Source of the DNA: an uncultured Oscillospiraceae bacterium
GTDB lineage: Bacteria > Bacillota > Clostridia > Oscillospirales > Oscillospiraceae
Direction: 5' to 3'
Length of the DNA: 16,139 nt
Assembly: GCA_910584285.1 (NCBI GenBank)
Contig: CAJTYK010000046.1
Span: 1-16,139, forward strand
The position numbers were made by a program, and so were the translations under genes. Under the pieces are notes generated by a model, which saw only the letters and a list, made by a program, of their open reading frames with translations, did no database searches and was not told where the DNA came from. Positions 1 to 6,443 of the stretch are shown here, piece after piece (the stretch's first letter is position 1; every line of letters begins with the position of its first letter).

Positions 1-30
1 GCGGAGCATACACTGGAATTCTTACGGTAG
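1..30 (+). CDS. C-terminal tail of an unidentified protein (partial)
   Basis: Frame 1 reads AEHTLEFLR and then TAG at 28-30, immediately before a hairpin followed by a T run. The only support is this position just upstream of a terminator-like structure, so the call is weak. No family can be assigned from nine residues. Confidence 0.25.
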   Translation, partial: AEHTLEFLR

Positions 31-32
31 CT

Positions 33-58
33 GGAGCAGAAGAAAAATGCTCCTTTTT
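33..58 (+). terminator. Probable intrinsic terminator
   Basis: GGAGCA (33-38) pairs with TGCTCC (48-53) across a 9-base purine loop, followed by five T (54-58). It lies three bases after a TAG stop in frame 1. The stem is only 6 bp, so termination may be modest. Confidence 0.45.
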
Positions 59-205
59 ATTCGTTTTTCGCCGCTTCACTTGCCGCCCTGCTGCGTTCCT
101 CTCTGTATGGGGCGGTCAGCCGGAAAGAGAAGCGTCCCTTTTCAATCTCAAATTCCTTGCAGCCCGTGTCCGAGTCTACGTCCGTCAGCTTGCAGACGGC
201 AGGGT
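57..205 (-). pseudogene. Possible C-terminal fragment of an unidentified mobile-element protein
   Basis: On the minus strand an open frame ends at TAA (57-59) and has a soluble, charged composition, for example KLTDVDSDTGCKEFEIEKG and a terminal RAASEAAKNE. It stays open up to the point where integrase sequence starts on the other strand, so it could be the 3' end of a gene whose 5' end was lost at the same breakpoint. I recognise no family. It could also be a chance open frame. Confidence 0.25.
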
Positions 206-663
206 GTTTGGCGCTTACGCCGTCGGACATCGACTTTGAAAAGAAAACCCTGACGGTGAACAAGAGCTATCAGCGCCTCGGCAGAGAGGATATTATCACC
301 ACTCCGAAAACACCGAAAAGCATCCGCACCATTCCCATTCCCGATGGCCTTTGCAACTGTTTGCAGGAGTATATGTCCCATTGCTACGGGCTGCAAAAGG
401 ACGACCGACTCTTTCCCTACACCAAGAGCTTTCTGTATCACGAAATGGAGTACGGCTGCAAGGCTTCCGGCGTGAAGCGGATTCGGGTACATGACATTCG
501 CCACAGCCACGCCAGCCTGTTGGTGGAGATGGGTTTCTCCCCGCTGCTGATCGCGGAGCGGCTCGGACACGAGAAGGTGCAGACCACGATGGACACATAC
601 AGCCACCTGTACCCCAACAAGCAGGTGGAGGTAGCCAGACAGCTTGACGGCATTATGCCGTGA
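157..663 (+). pseudogene. Tyrosine site-specific integrase, C-terminal catalytic half only
   Basis: This is the catalytic domain of an ICE/phage-type tyrosine recombinase. Recognisable integrase sequence begins at about base 208 (LALTPSDIDF). The beta-hairpin lysine lies in TPKTPKS (about residue 51). The HxxR box is VHDIRHSH (H112, R115), the second histidine is in LGHEK (H138), and the nucleophile Tyr148 is in MDTYSHLYP. The arm-binding and core-binding domains are absent, and so is the first catalytic arginine, normally in a TGxRxGE motif just before LALT. The roughly 17 residues upstream of LALT do not resemble an integrase, and no ribosome-binding site is visible at a start. The family is normally about 370-400 residues, so more than half is missing. 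It is almost certainly inactive and marks a deletion or recombination breakpoint near 200-210. Confidence 0.85.
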
Positions 664-767
664 GCCTCTGGCTACAAAAAACACCGCAAATTTTTGAAAA
701 TGGATCAAGAAAAAAGTTCCGTTTTAGGCGTTGAAAGTTGTAGTAGGAGGTAGGAGGAAAATTCTAA

Positions 768-815
768 GTGACAGCAGAATGTCGTTACCCGCTGTTACCC
801 TGTCCACAGGGATAG
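768..815 (+). CDS. Possible 15-residue leader-type ORF in the oriT region
   Basis: A GTG start at 768 lies 10 bases after AGGAGG (752-757) and reads MTAECRYPLLPCPQG before TAG at 813-815. The strong ribosome-binding site is the main support; the purine repeat TAGGAGG occurs twice in tandem (744-757). The end of the ORF lies inside an inverted repeat (798-811), so translation could influence folding of this region. It may be coincidental. Confidence 0.25.
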   Translation: MTAECRYPLLPCPQG

Positions 816-870
816 CGAGCATCGGATTTCGCCCCCCACGGGGCAAAATCCATTCTTAGGGGAGACCCCT
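798..870 (+). other. oriT-like cluster of three inverted repeats
   Basis: Three hairpins stand in a row just upstream of a MobC-like gene and a relaxase gene. CCCTGT/ACAGGG spans 798-811 with a 2-base loop. An imperfect 12-bp stem, 824-835 with 840-851, has one mismatch and the loop CCAC. AGGGG/CCCCT spans 858-870 with loop AGA. Inverted repeats directly upstream of mobC-mobA are typical of origins of transfer in mobilizable elements. The nick site itself cannot be assigned by eye. Confidence 0.5.
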
Positions 871-917
871 GAATACCCCCTCCCACGGCAGAAATCTAAC
901 AGAATGGAGGAATCAAT

Positions 918-1208
918 TTGAGTACGCACGATGAAAAAGTCCGTCTGAAAATTAGGCTGACTGAAGAAGAAAAAGCCAAGCTGGAGCATGACGCCGCCCT
1001 GTGCGACCTGACCCAATCCGAATACTTCCGGCAGATTTGCTTGGGCCGACAACCCCGCCCCAAGCAGCCGCCCGAGTTTTGGGAGCTGCTGGACGCCCTA
1101 TATGAAGTCCATGACAAGCTGGAACGGCTGGCGGTCTACTGCCCGGAGATAGCAGAAGAATGTTCTCGGGTTGAACGGCTCGTCCTGCTGTTGCAGGGGG
1201 TGGCGTGA
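918..1208 (+). CDS. MobC-like plasmid mobilization relaxosome protein
   Basis: This 96-residue protein would bind oriT DNA and help the relaxase open it. The N-terminal stretch VRLKIRLTEEEKAKLEHDA, followed by the helix LTQSEYFRQICLGR, matches the ribbon-helix-helix fold of MobC-type accessory proteins. A Pro-rich linker and an acidic C-terminal helix follow. The start is TTG at 918, with GGAGG at 906-910 at good spacing; no ATG lies in frame nearby. Its TGA overlaps the ATG of the relaxase by one base, so the two are translationally coupled. The oriT-like hairpins lie just upstream. The gene looks intact although its relaxase partner is truncated. The fold is clear; the exact role is inferred from context. 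Confidence 0.75.
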   Translation: MSTHDEKVRLKIRLTEEEKAKLEHDAALCDLTQSEYFRQICLGRQPRPKQPPEFWELLDALYEVHDKLERLAVYCPEIAEECSRVERLVLLLQGVA

Positions 1209-1540
1209 TGGCGACCACCAGCCTATGGCACATCAAAGGCAGTCTCAGCGACCTGATCGCCTACGTGGAGAACCCGGAGAAAACTGTCCCCAGGGGCACC
1301 GAAGATTTCTTCAATGTGTTTTCGTACATCCAGAACCCGCAGAAAACCGAGGACGGCTCCTTTGTCACCGCCATCAACTGCCTGAAGCAAACGGCTTTGC
1401 GGCAAATGATCTTGACCAAACAGCGGTACGGCAAAGAGGACAACTACATCGCCTGGCATGGCTATCAGAGCTTCAAGCCGGGAGAAGTCACCCCGGAGCG
1501 GTGCCATGAAGTCGGCGTGAAGCTGGCACAGGAGATGTGA
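1208..1540 (+). pseudogene. MOBP-type relaxase (MobA/VirD2-like), N-terminal fragment
   Basis: The start ATG at 1208 overlaps the mobC stop. The sequence MATTSLWHIKGSLSDLIAYV and the later IAWHGYQSFKPGEVTPERCHEVGVKLAQEM are the usual opening of Firmicutes MobA relaxases. These proteins normally continue with a WGDR-type segment and a His-rich HxH metal-binding motif, and total roughly 400-550 residues. Here the frame hits TGA at 1538-1540 right after LAQEM, about 110 residues in. Downstream plus-strand sequence does not continue the family; it is the antisense of another gene. The metal-binding histidines are lost, so nicking activity cannot remain. The breakpoint lies at about 1535-1540. Confidence 0.8.
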
Positions 1541-1877
1541 TACGGATTTTGTTACCCGTGGTGGTCATGGCAATCCTGTCGCACAGCGTAGCCGCCAGAG
1601 CAAACGCTGCTTTGGCTTCCTTGTCCAGTCCAATCACTTGCGGCATCACGACCATGACAGATGCAAACTCCTCCTTTGGATTAGGCTTGCTAAGATGATG
1701 CACTTTTAGAATGTGATCGTTTTTGTCCATTACATCGAGCAGCGCCGTTGCAATCTGCTGATAGACGCTCCATTTCTCATCGTTGACGGTTGTGCCGTGG
1801 AAGTCATCGCCGCCCAGGTCGTCATAGTCCATGGTGTCCAGTTCCGTCAGCAACTTTTCAAATTTGTTCTTGTCCAT
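1488..1877 (-). pseudogene. Hypothetical mobile-element protein, probably truncated at its C-terminus
   Basis: The start ATG at 1877 is preceded by AGGAGGG at 8-base spacing, so this is a real translated gene. The N-terminal part is acidic (MDKNKFEKLLTELDTMDYDD), and a mostly helical region follows (QQIATALLDVMDKNDHILKV, later EAKAAFALAATLCDRIAM). I do not recognise the family; it has no signal peptide or membrane segment. From about residue 113 (base 1540) the frame runs through the antisense of the relaxase fragment, so the last 17 or so residues are probably foreign. It appears to be joined tail-to-tail to the truncated relaxase. A possible promoter upstream (TTGATA-17-TAGACT on the minus strand) is weak. 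Confidence 0.6.
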
Positions 1878-1989
1878 TGTCTAACCCTCCTGATTGTTTG
1901 TTGTTGGTTGCCTTACACTTTGAATACAGTCTAAAATCTGGACTTGCTAATATCAAAACAGAATTTTATTCAAAAACTTTTTACGCCTC

Positions 1990-2565
1990 ATAGAAACCCT
2001 CCACAAGCCCCGTAGGAGGGCGCAGGAGCGTGTTTAAGGCACAGTAGTATTAGGAACACTACCAGAGCCGCAGAAGGCCACCGGCAGCCACAGAACGGGC
2101 AAACACAAACCTTGTAGAGTATCTATAAAGAAAAGACTGAGACTATACAGACCGCTAACTATTTTCTCTACTTTTTTGTGTGTTCGGCGGGACTATGGAG
2201 CGGGACGCACAGAGACACAAGAGCGAAAGAAACACGAGTGGTACAAATGCACATAGAGCGCAAGAGGAACAAGGGCGCAGGAGTGGGACAGCGGGCAGCT
2301 TCTTCTTTACTGGCACAAAATGACCCGTCTGGAGCCGATAGCAGGAACCGCAGCGACCAACTTATCTATAACGAACTACGGGAATGGCTACAGAGCGGTC
2401 AAATTGCCCTGTTTCCCCGTGCGTTACACCGTGTCTGAGCGTGTCCAGGCATCCAGGAGAGTAGAATACTACCCCAGCATGGAACCCCGTAGAATCGGCC
2501 TGTACACGCAGAGGAACGGGCTTATTTCTCCCTACGAAATGAGCGGAGGCAGAACGCCCCCGCCC
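1990..2565. other. Gene-poor stretch of about 570 bases in the mobile-element remnant
   Basis: No convincing gene is seen. Two plus-strand open frames (2178-2438 and 2320-2595) overlap each other in different frames. Neither has a ribosome-binding site or recognisable motif, and the second runs into the 3' end of the Uma2 gene. The minus strand is interrupted by stops. Visible structure is limited: CCCTCC/GGAGGG flanks a 12-base loop near 1993-2016, GTAGT/ACTAC lies near 2045-2063, and the 12-mer AGGGCGCAGGAG occurs twice (near 2017 and 2273). It may be a decayed gene or a spacer rich in secondary structure. Confidence 0.4.
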
Positions 2566-2568
2566 TTT

Positions 2569-3141
2569 TCATGTCTCAGGGAATACCGTAGATAAATCAA
2601 TAGTGCAAGCATCCAGGACACCAACGGGGATAGAGGAATCAGAGCCATAGGCAGCAGCTTGATACCGGCCATTCTCTAAGGTAAAGACCGACACCACACG
2701 GGCGGCGGGATCAACGATCCAGTATTCACGAACTCCGGCACGTTGGTATAGATTGAATTTCAACAGCTTATCATAGCGGGCCGTAGATGGTGAAGTGACT
2801 TCAATCACCATATCGGGAGCGCCCTTGCATCCGTGACCGTCTGTTTTACTGGAATCACAGATCACAGAAAGATCAGGCTGGACTGCTACGGACACATCTT
2901 CTGGTGGATCGTCCTTTTCTTCAAACAAACGAACATCAAAAGGAGCGGGATAGACCTTGCACCGCTTTCCTATAAGGTAGTTTGCAAGCTGGCGGAGAAG
3001 TTCAGCGCAGATCAGTTGATGGGCATTGGATGGTGAAGCCAGCGCTACCGGCTGACCGTCATATAGCTCATAGCGTGTGCTATCGTCCCAGGCCAGTAGA
3101 TCAGCGTAGGTATAGCGTTGTTCTTGCGGTAATGGTACCAT
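2569..3141 (-). CDS. Uma2 family endonuclease (DUF820)
   Basis: This 190-residue protein is a predicted PD-(D/E)xK nuclease of the Uma2 family, whose target and biological role are not established. Landmarks in order are YELYDGQP (E25), VQPDLSVIC (D90), PDMVIEVTSPST (D110, E114), a lysine in DKLLKFNLY (K125 or K128) and the family signature GVREYWIVDP. The putative acidic and lysine active-site residues are all present, so it may be active. The start at 3141 has AAAGGAGG upstream. A ribbon-helix-helix gene ends 14 bases before it on the same strand, so the two probably share one transcript from the promoter at 3450-3478. The pairing resembles a DNA-binding regulator with an effector, but a toxin-antitoxin role is only a guess. 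Confidence 0.88.
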   Translation of the reverse strand: MVPLPQEQRYTYADLLAWDDSTRYELYDGQPVALASPSNAHQLICAELLRQLANYLIGKRCKVYPAPFDVRLFEEKDDPPEDVSVAVQPDLSVICDSSKTDGHGCKGAPDMVIEVTSPSTARYDKLLKFNLYQRAGVREYWIVDPAARVVSVFTLENGRYQAAAYGSDSSIPVGVLDACTIDLSTVFPET

Positions 3142-3155
3142 TTGTCAGACCTCCT

Positions 3156-3377
3156 TTATTGTTCTTCCTCGGCGGCTGGAGCGGCCTTGTCGCGCTCCAG
3201 CTTTTCGCTTATCGCCTCTATAACATAAGCATTAACACTTTTCCCTTGAATAGTCGCCCGTGCTTGAATAATATCCTTCTGACCTTTAGGGACGGCTATA
3301 TTGATGCGGTCATAGGCTTTTGCATTATATTTATTGTTTGCTCTGATTCTTGCCTCACTGTTTTTTCGTTCAGCCAT
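3156..3377 (-). CDS. Small ribbon-helix-helix (Arc/CopG-like) DNA-binding protein
   Basis: This 73-residue protein has the pattern beta-strand YDRINIAVPKGQKDII, helix ARATIQGKSVNAYVIEAI, then a charged tail. That fits Arc/CopG-type repressors and antitoxins. The start at 3377 (MAERKNSEARIR) has AAAGGAG nine bases upstream; a longer in-frame start at 3440 lies inside the promoter region and is unlikely. It precedes the Uma2 gene with a 14-base gap. The divergent intergenic region beside it carries perfect inverted repeats over the promoters, which are plausible operators for this protein. Autoregulation is inferred, not shown. Confidence 0.75.
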   Translation of the reverse strand: MAERKNSEARIRANNKYNAKAYDRINIAVPKGQKDIIQARATIQGKSVNAYVIEAISEKLERDKAAPAAEEEQ

Positions 3378-3449
3378 AATTACGACTCCTTTCGTGGTCA
3401 GTGTATGGCGGAAGCCTATAAATAGCGGTACCTCTTTCATTATAGGCTA

Positions 3450-3478
3450 ATTATACTACAAAAAGATACAATTAACAA
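3450..3478 (-). promoter_or_regulatory. Promoter for the RHH-Uma2 pair
   Basis: Read on the minus strand, TTGTTA (3473-3478) and TATAAT (3450-3455) are separated by 17 bases, upstream of the start at 3377. The -10 lies in TGTAGTATAATT, which is identical to the -10 region of the opposite promoter at 3545-3556. Confidence 0.65.
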
Positions 3479-3526
3479 GTACAATATTGCACAAAATATA
3501 CACTTAAACATTGTGAGCTTTGACAA

Positions 3527-3555
3527 TTGACCGTACTGTTTAAGTGTAGTATAAT
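3527..3555 (+). promoter_or_regulatory. Promoter for the small coiled-coil gene
   Basis: TTGACC (3527-3532) and TATAAT (3550-3555) have a 17-base spacer, 57 bases before the ATG at 3612. The -10 and spacer lie inside two inverted-repeat arms (3537-3548 and 3545-3556), which suggests repressor control. Confidence 0.7.
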
Positions 3556-3611
3556 TGGTATTGTCAAGAGGGGAACACAACAGCCCCACTAATTAAAAGG
3601 AGGTTCACACA

Positions 3612-3887
3612 ATGAGCATTCACGAACTGGACGTGAAGGTAGACCAGATCAGAGAGCTGAAGCGGATGATCGAGGAAGCCGAGGCGGAGATCACCAGCAT
3701 TGAGGACAGCATCAAAGCCACGATGACCGAGCAGGACACAGACGAGCTGAGGGGGACAAAGTACAAGGTTACTTGGAAAGTGACCAGTACCACCCGGATT
3801 GACAGCAAGAGCTTGAAGAAGGAGCTGCCCGACATCGCCGCCAAGTACAGTAACACTACCACCTATCGCCGGTTTCTCATCGCATAA
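3612..3887 (+). CDS. Small coiled-coil protein, possibly related to phage Gp157-type proteins
   Basis: This 91-residue protein has an N-terminal heptad-rich helix (IRELKRMIEEAEAEITSIED, residues 13-32) and a C-terminal segment GTKYKVTWKVTSTTRIDSKS followed by KKELPDIAAKYS. The layout, a coiled coil followed by a beta-rich stretch with Lys-Lys-Glu and a Tyr-rich end, resembles the C-terminal region of siphovirus Gp157-like proteins seen on phages and integrative elements. That similarity is from memory and is not certain. The start at 3612 follows AAAAGGAGG. It has its own promoter at 3527-3555 and is transcribed away from the RHH-Uma2 pair. No partner gene follows before the element ends near 4000. 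Confidence 0.6.
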   Translation: MSIHELDVKVDQIRELKRMIEEAEAEITSIEDSIKATMTEQDTDELRGTKYKVTWKVTSTTRIDSKSLKKELPDIAAKYSNTTTYRRFLIA

Positions 3888-4031
3888 GGAAAGGCCACTT
3901 GCCAAAGCGCCGACCAAAGCTATTTGACAAGCAGCCAGTGACCGCACAGAGGCGGACAAATACAGTATAGCACAAGCGCCCGCCCCTTTCAATATCAAAT
4001 TTGAAAAGGAGCTCAGTTATATTACCTGACA

Positions 4032-5510
4032 TCAGCCCCTCTTTTCTGGATTTTCTCCTCCGTCTCCGTCTTCCAGGTCCAGATCCGCCACCGTCAACGC
4101 CATCAGTTCCTCTTTCCCCGGCGCCTCCATAGTCGCCACCCGGTTGGCCTGGCGGGCCACCGCCGCCTCAAAGATGTTGCGCACATCCCGGGCGTTGCCA
4201 AAGTTCTCGTCCCGGCGGTCATACATCACCTGGAACGCCTCTGCCGCGGCCTTGTCCGTCTCCTCGTCCAGAGTGTACCCGTTCTTTTTGCACACCGAGC
4301 GGAAGATCTCCGCCAGCTGCCCGCCGTCATAGTCCTCAAAATAGAAATATTTGTTGAACCGGCTCTCAAGTCCCGGATTGGCATGGATGAAGTCCCCCAT
4401 CAGGTCGGTGTACCCCGCCACGATGACAATCAGATCGTCCCGATGATCCTCCATCCCCTTGAGCAGTACCTCAATGGCCTCCCGGCCGAAATCATTGGCA
4501 TTGTCCTGGTTGGCCAGGGCGTAGGCCTCGTCGATGAACAGCACCCCACCCAGGGCCTTGTCGACGACCTCCTGGGTTTTTAGCGCCGTCTGGCCCACAA
4601 ATCCCGCCACCAGCCCGGATCGATCCACCTCCACCAGCTGGCCCTTGGACAGCACGCCGATGGCGTGGTAGATCTTGGCCAGCAGCCGGGCCACCGTAGT
4701 CTTGCCCGTCCCTGGATTGCCCATAAACACCAGATGCAGCGACATGGGGGGCACCGGAAGCCCCGCCTCCGCCCGGAGCTTGCGCACCTTCACCAGATTG
4801 ATGAGGCCCTTCACGTCCTCCTTTACCTTGTCCAGCCCGCACAGGCCGTCCAACTCCGCCAGCAGCTCCTCCAGGGTGGGCTCGGGCTGGACCGGGGCCT
4901 CCTCCTCTTTGGCCGCCTCTGGCTGAGCCGGGGCGGGGGACACCGCCTCGTCCTCCGGCCTCCCTGTGGGTACGGGCTTGCCATCGGTGCGGCGGGCCAC
5001 AAATTCGTTCACATCCAGCCCGGACTTGCCCCCGGACACCCCCGCCTGATCGCAGAAGGCGGACAGGGAGTCTGCACAGGCGTTGACAAAACCCGCCTCA
5101 GCCTCGCTCACCTTGCCGTCCACCGCGGCGAACAGCAGCAGCATGAGGGTAAAGGTGTCCACAAACCGGCGGCTCTGTTTGGCGCCCCGTTCCAGATCCG
5201 CCTTCACCAGCCGGCGGAAGAAGCTGGGCAACACAAAGCCGCCGTATTCCTCCACCATGGAGGCCAGCTCCCAGTACAGCGCCGTGGGCACCGGGTTCCC
5301 CTTGGAGTAGATGGCGTTGTAGTATTCCACATGGCGGGGGGTCATCCCCTGATCGGCCTGCCACACGCCGCAGGCGCACTGGCGCAGAAAGGCGTCCGCC
5401 TCCCGGCCGAAGGCCACCCGGGCGGCGGCGTCGGAGATCTGACGGCGAAAGGCGGTCATGGCCTCGTCATATTGTTTATGGACGGCGGCGGGGGTCATGG
5501 GCTGAGACAT
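4032..5510 (-). CDS. AAA+ ATPase of the SpoVK/CbbX family with TerB-like N-terminal region
   Basis: This is an ATP-dependent remodelling protein of about 492 residues. The C-terminal half is a complete AAA+ module: Walker A GNPGTGKTT (about 265-273), Walker B LFIDEAYAL (from about 324), arginine finger in GLESRFNKY (R384), and a sensor-2 region FGNARDVRNIFE. SpoVK and CbbX proteins are about 300-320 residues. The extra N-terminus contains TLMLLLFAAVDGKVSEAEA (about 122-140), typical of TerB-like helical domains, and then an acidic Pro/Glu linker (about 185-215). ATG at 5510 is preferred over GTG at 5519, because AGGAG lies 10 bases before the ATG but only 1 base before the GTG. It is last in a likely operon behind the receiver gene, 40 bases away. 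Its substrate is unknown; a link to sporulation is only a family association. Confidence 0.85.
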   Translation of the reverse strand: MSQPMTPAAVHKQYDEAMTAFRRQISDAAARVAFGREADAFLRQCACGVWQADQGMTPRHVEYYNAIYSKGNPVPTALYWELASMVEEYGGFVLPSFFRRLVKADLERGAKQSRRFVDTFTLMLLLFAAVDGKVSEAEAGFVNACADSLSAFCDQAGVSGGKSGLDVNEFVARRTDGKPVPTGRPEDEAVSPAPAQPEAAKEEEAPVQPEPTLEELLAELDGLCGLDKVKEDVKGLINLVKVRKLRAEAGLPVPPMSLHLVFMGNPGTGKTTVARLLAKIYHAIGVLSKGQLVEVDRSGLVAGFVGQTALKTQEVVDKALGGVLFIDEAYALANQDNANDFGREAIEVLLKGMEDHRDDLIVIVAGYTDLMGDFIHANPGLESRFNKYFYFEDYDGGQLAEIFRSVCKKNGYTLDEETDKAAAEAFQVMYDRRDENFGNARDVRNIFEAAVARQANRVATMEAPGKEELMALTVADLDLEDGDGGENPEKRG

Positions 5511-5550
5511 GGCGGACACGCTCCTATTCTATGATCTGCGGGGTGGTGCG

Positions 5551-5913
5551 TCAGAGCAGGGCCTGCTCCAGCGCCTCCAGGAAGGGCTGCCGCTCCAGCG
5601 GCTTATAGAGGAAGCCCTTGGCCCCGATGCGATCGGCTTCCTCGAGGGTGTCGTCGTAGGCCAGGGAGGACACCATGATGATCCTGGCGTCCGGGTGCTC
5701 GTCCAGTATGACCTGGGCCGTCTCCAGCCCGTCGATGCCCGGCATGATGATGTCCATGGTCACCACATCCGGCGCTACCTCGTCATAGCGGGCGATGGCG
5801 TCCTCACCGTTTTCACAGTAGGCTACCACCTCGAAGTCGGTGTCCTCCAGCAGCTTGCGGATTTTGATCTCTGAGATCCGGGAGTCGTCCACCACCATAA
5901 TCTTTTTCTTCAT
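5551..5913 (-). CDS. CheY-like stand-alone receiver domain protein
   Basis: This 120-residue single receiver domain has no output domain. The acidic pocket is VVDDS (D9, D10), the phosphoacceptor is D54 in VVTMDIIMPG, the switch Ser is in MVSSL (S82/S83), and the conserved lysine is K104 in GFLYKPL. All key residues are present, so phosphorylation is expected. The start at 5913 (MKKKIMVVDD) follows AAGGATG; an upstream in-frame extension would overlap the CheX gene. It starts 16 bases after the CheX-like stop, so the response protein and its presumed phosphatase are co-transcribed. No histidine kinase is in the window, so its phosphodonor is unknown. It could act like CheY on a partner in the same operon. 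Confidence 0.9.
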   Translation of the reverse strand: MKKKIMVVDDSRISEIKIRKLLEDTDFEVVAYCENGEDAIARYDEVAPDVVTMDIIMPGIDGLETAQVILDEHPDARIIMVSSLAYDDTLEEADRIGAKGFLYKPLERQPFLEALEQALL

Positions 5914-5929
5914 ACAGACACATCCTTTT

Positions 5930-6409
5930 TCAATCGTTCTCGTCCCCATGGGGGGTATAGTAGGCAAGCTGCGCCCGCTCTGCCTCGTCGCCGGTGTAGT
6001 CCAGCGTGACACGCCGCCGTTCCGACTCCGGCGCATAGGGCTCCCGGCAAAAGACGGGGACGCTGAACCGGGCGGGCTGCTTCGCCTCCGGAAACAGCCG
6101 GATCAGCACGTGCCCGGCCAGCACGTTGAGATATTCCTTGGCCACGTCGGCCACATCCTGAGGCGTCAGATCATCGGTCTGCATCACTTCCCGGGCGATT
6201 CGGGCGAACATATCCGCGCTGGCGCACAGGCACAGCGTGCCGTCCATCCCCCGCTCAAAGGTGATATATACCGTGCAGACGTCCCCGGCCGGCCCGGCCC
6301 CCGCGGGCTCCATCGGGCTCAGGCAGATCCCGGCCTCCCGCCGGGTGATCTCCCGGGTGACCTGATCCAGCAGGGTGCTGAGCTTCTCCCGGGACAGCAT
6401 ATCCTCCAT
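5930..6409 (-). CDS. CheX-like chemotaxis phosphatase
   Basis: This 159-residue protein belongs to the CheC/CheX family, which removes phosphate from CheY-like receivers. The motif Dxxx-E-xx-N-xxx-G is visible as DVAKEYLNVLAG (D88, E92, N95, G99); E and N are the catalytic pair in this family. Only one such motif is seen, which fits CheX better than CheC, where two copies are common. The start at 6409 (MEDMLSREK) has GGAGGG about 6 bases upstream; a longer start at 6436 lacks this spacing. It lies between the FapA-like gene (34-base gap) and the receiver gene (16-base gap). Its likely substrate is that receiver. Confidence 0.8.
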   Translation of the reverse strand: MEDMLSREKLSTLLDQVTREITRREAGICLSPMEPAGAGPAGDVCTVYITFERGMDGTLCLCASADMFARIAREVMQTDDLTPQDVADVAKEYLNVLAGHVLIRLFPEAKQPARFSVPVFCREPYAPESERRRVTLDYTGDEAERAQLAYYTPHGDEND

Positions 6410-6443
6410 GCCGGCCCTCCTCTCTCCTCGTTCCATACCGGGG

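Larger units (their letters stand above)
3449..3556. repeat. Nested inverted repeats spanning the divergent promoters (candidate operator)
   Basis: AATTATACTACA (3449-3460) is the exact reverse complement of 3545-3556. TACACTTAAACA (3499-3510) is the exact reverse complement of 3537-3548. Smaller ATTGT/ACAAT arms lie at 3510-3514 and 3523-3527. The 12-bp outer arms cover both -10 boxes, so one factor could control both directions. Confidence 0.55.

Noticed and set aside
2178..2595. Two overlapping plus-strand ORFs in the gene-poor stretch
   Set aside because: No ribosome-binding site, no recognisable motif, mutual overlap in different frames, and one runs into the Uma2 gene. Kept only as part of the unexplained region.
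4665..5534. A plus-strand 289-codon open frame opposite the AAA+ gene
   Set aside because: Antisense shadow; the minus strand carries intact Walker A and B motifs and a good ribosome-binding site.
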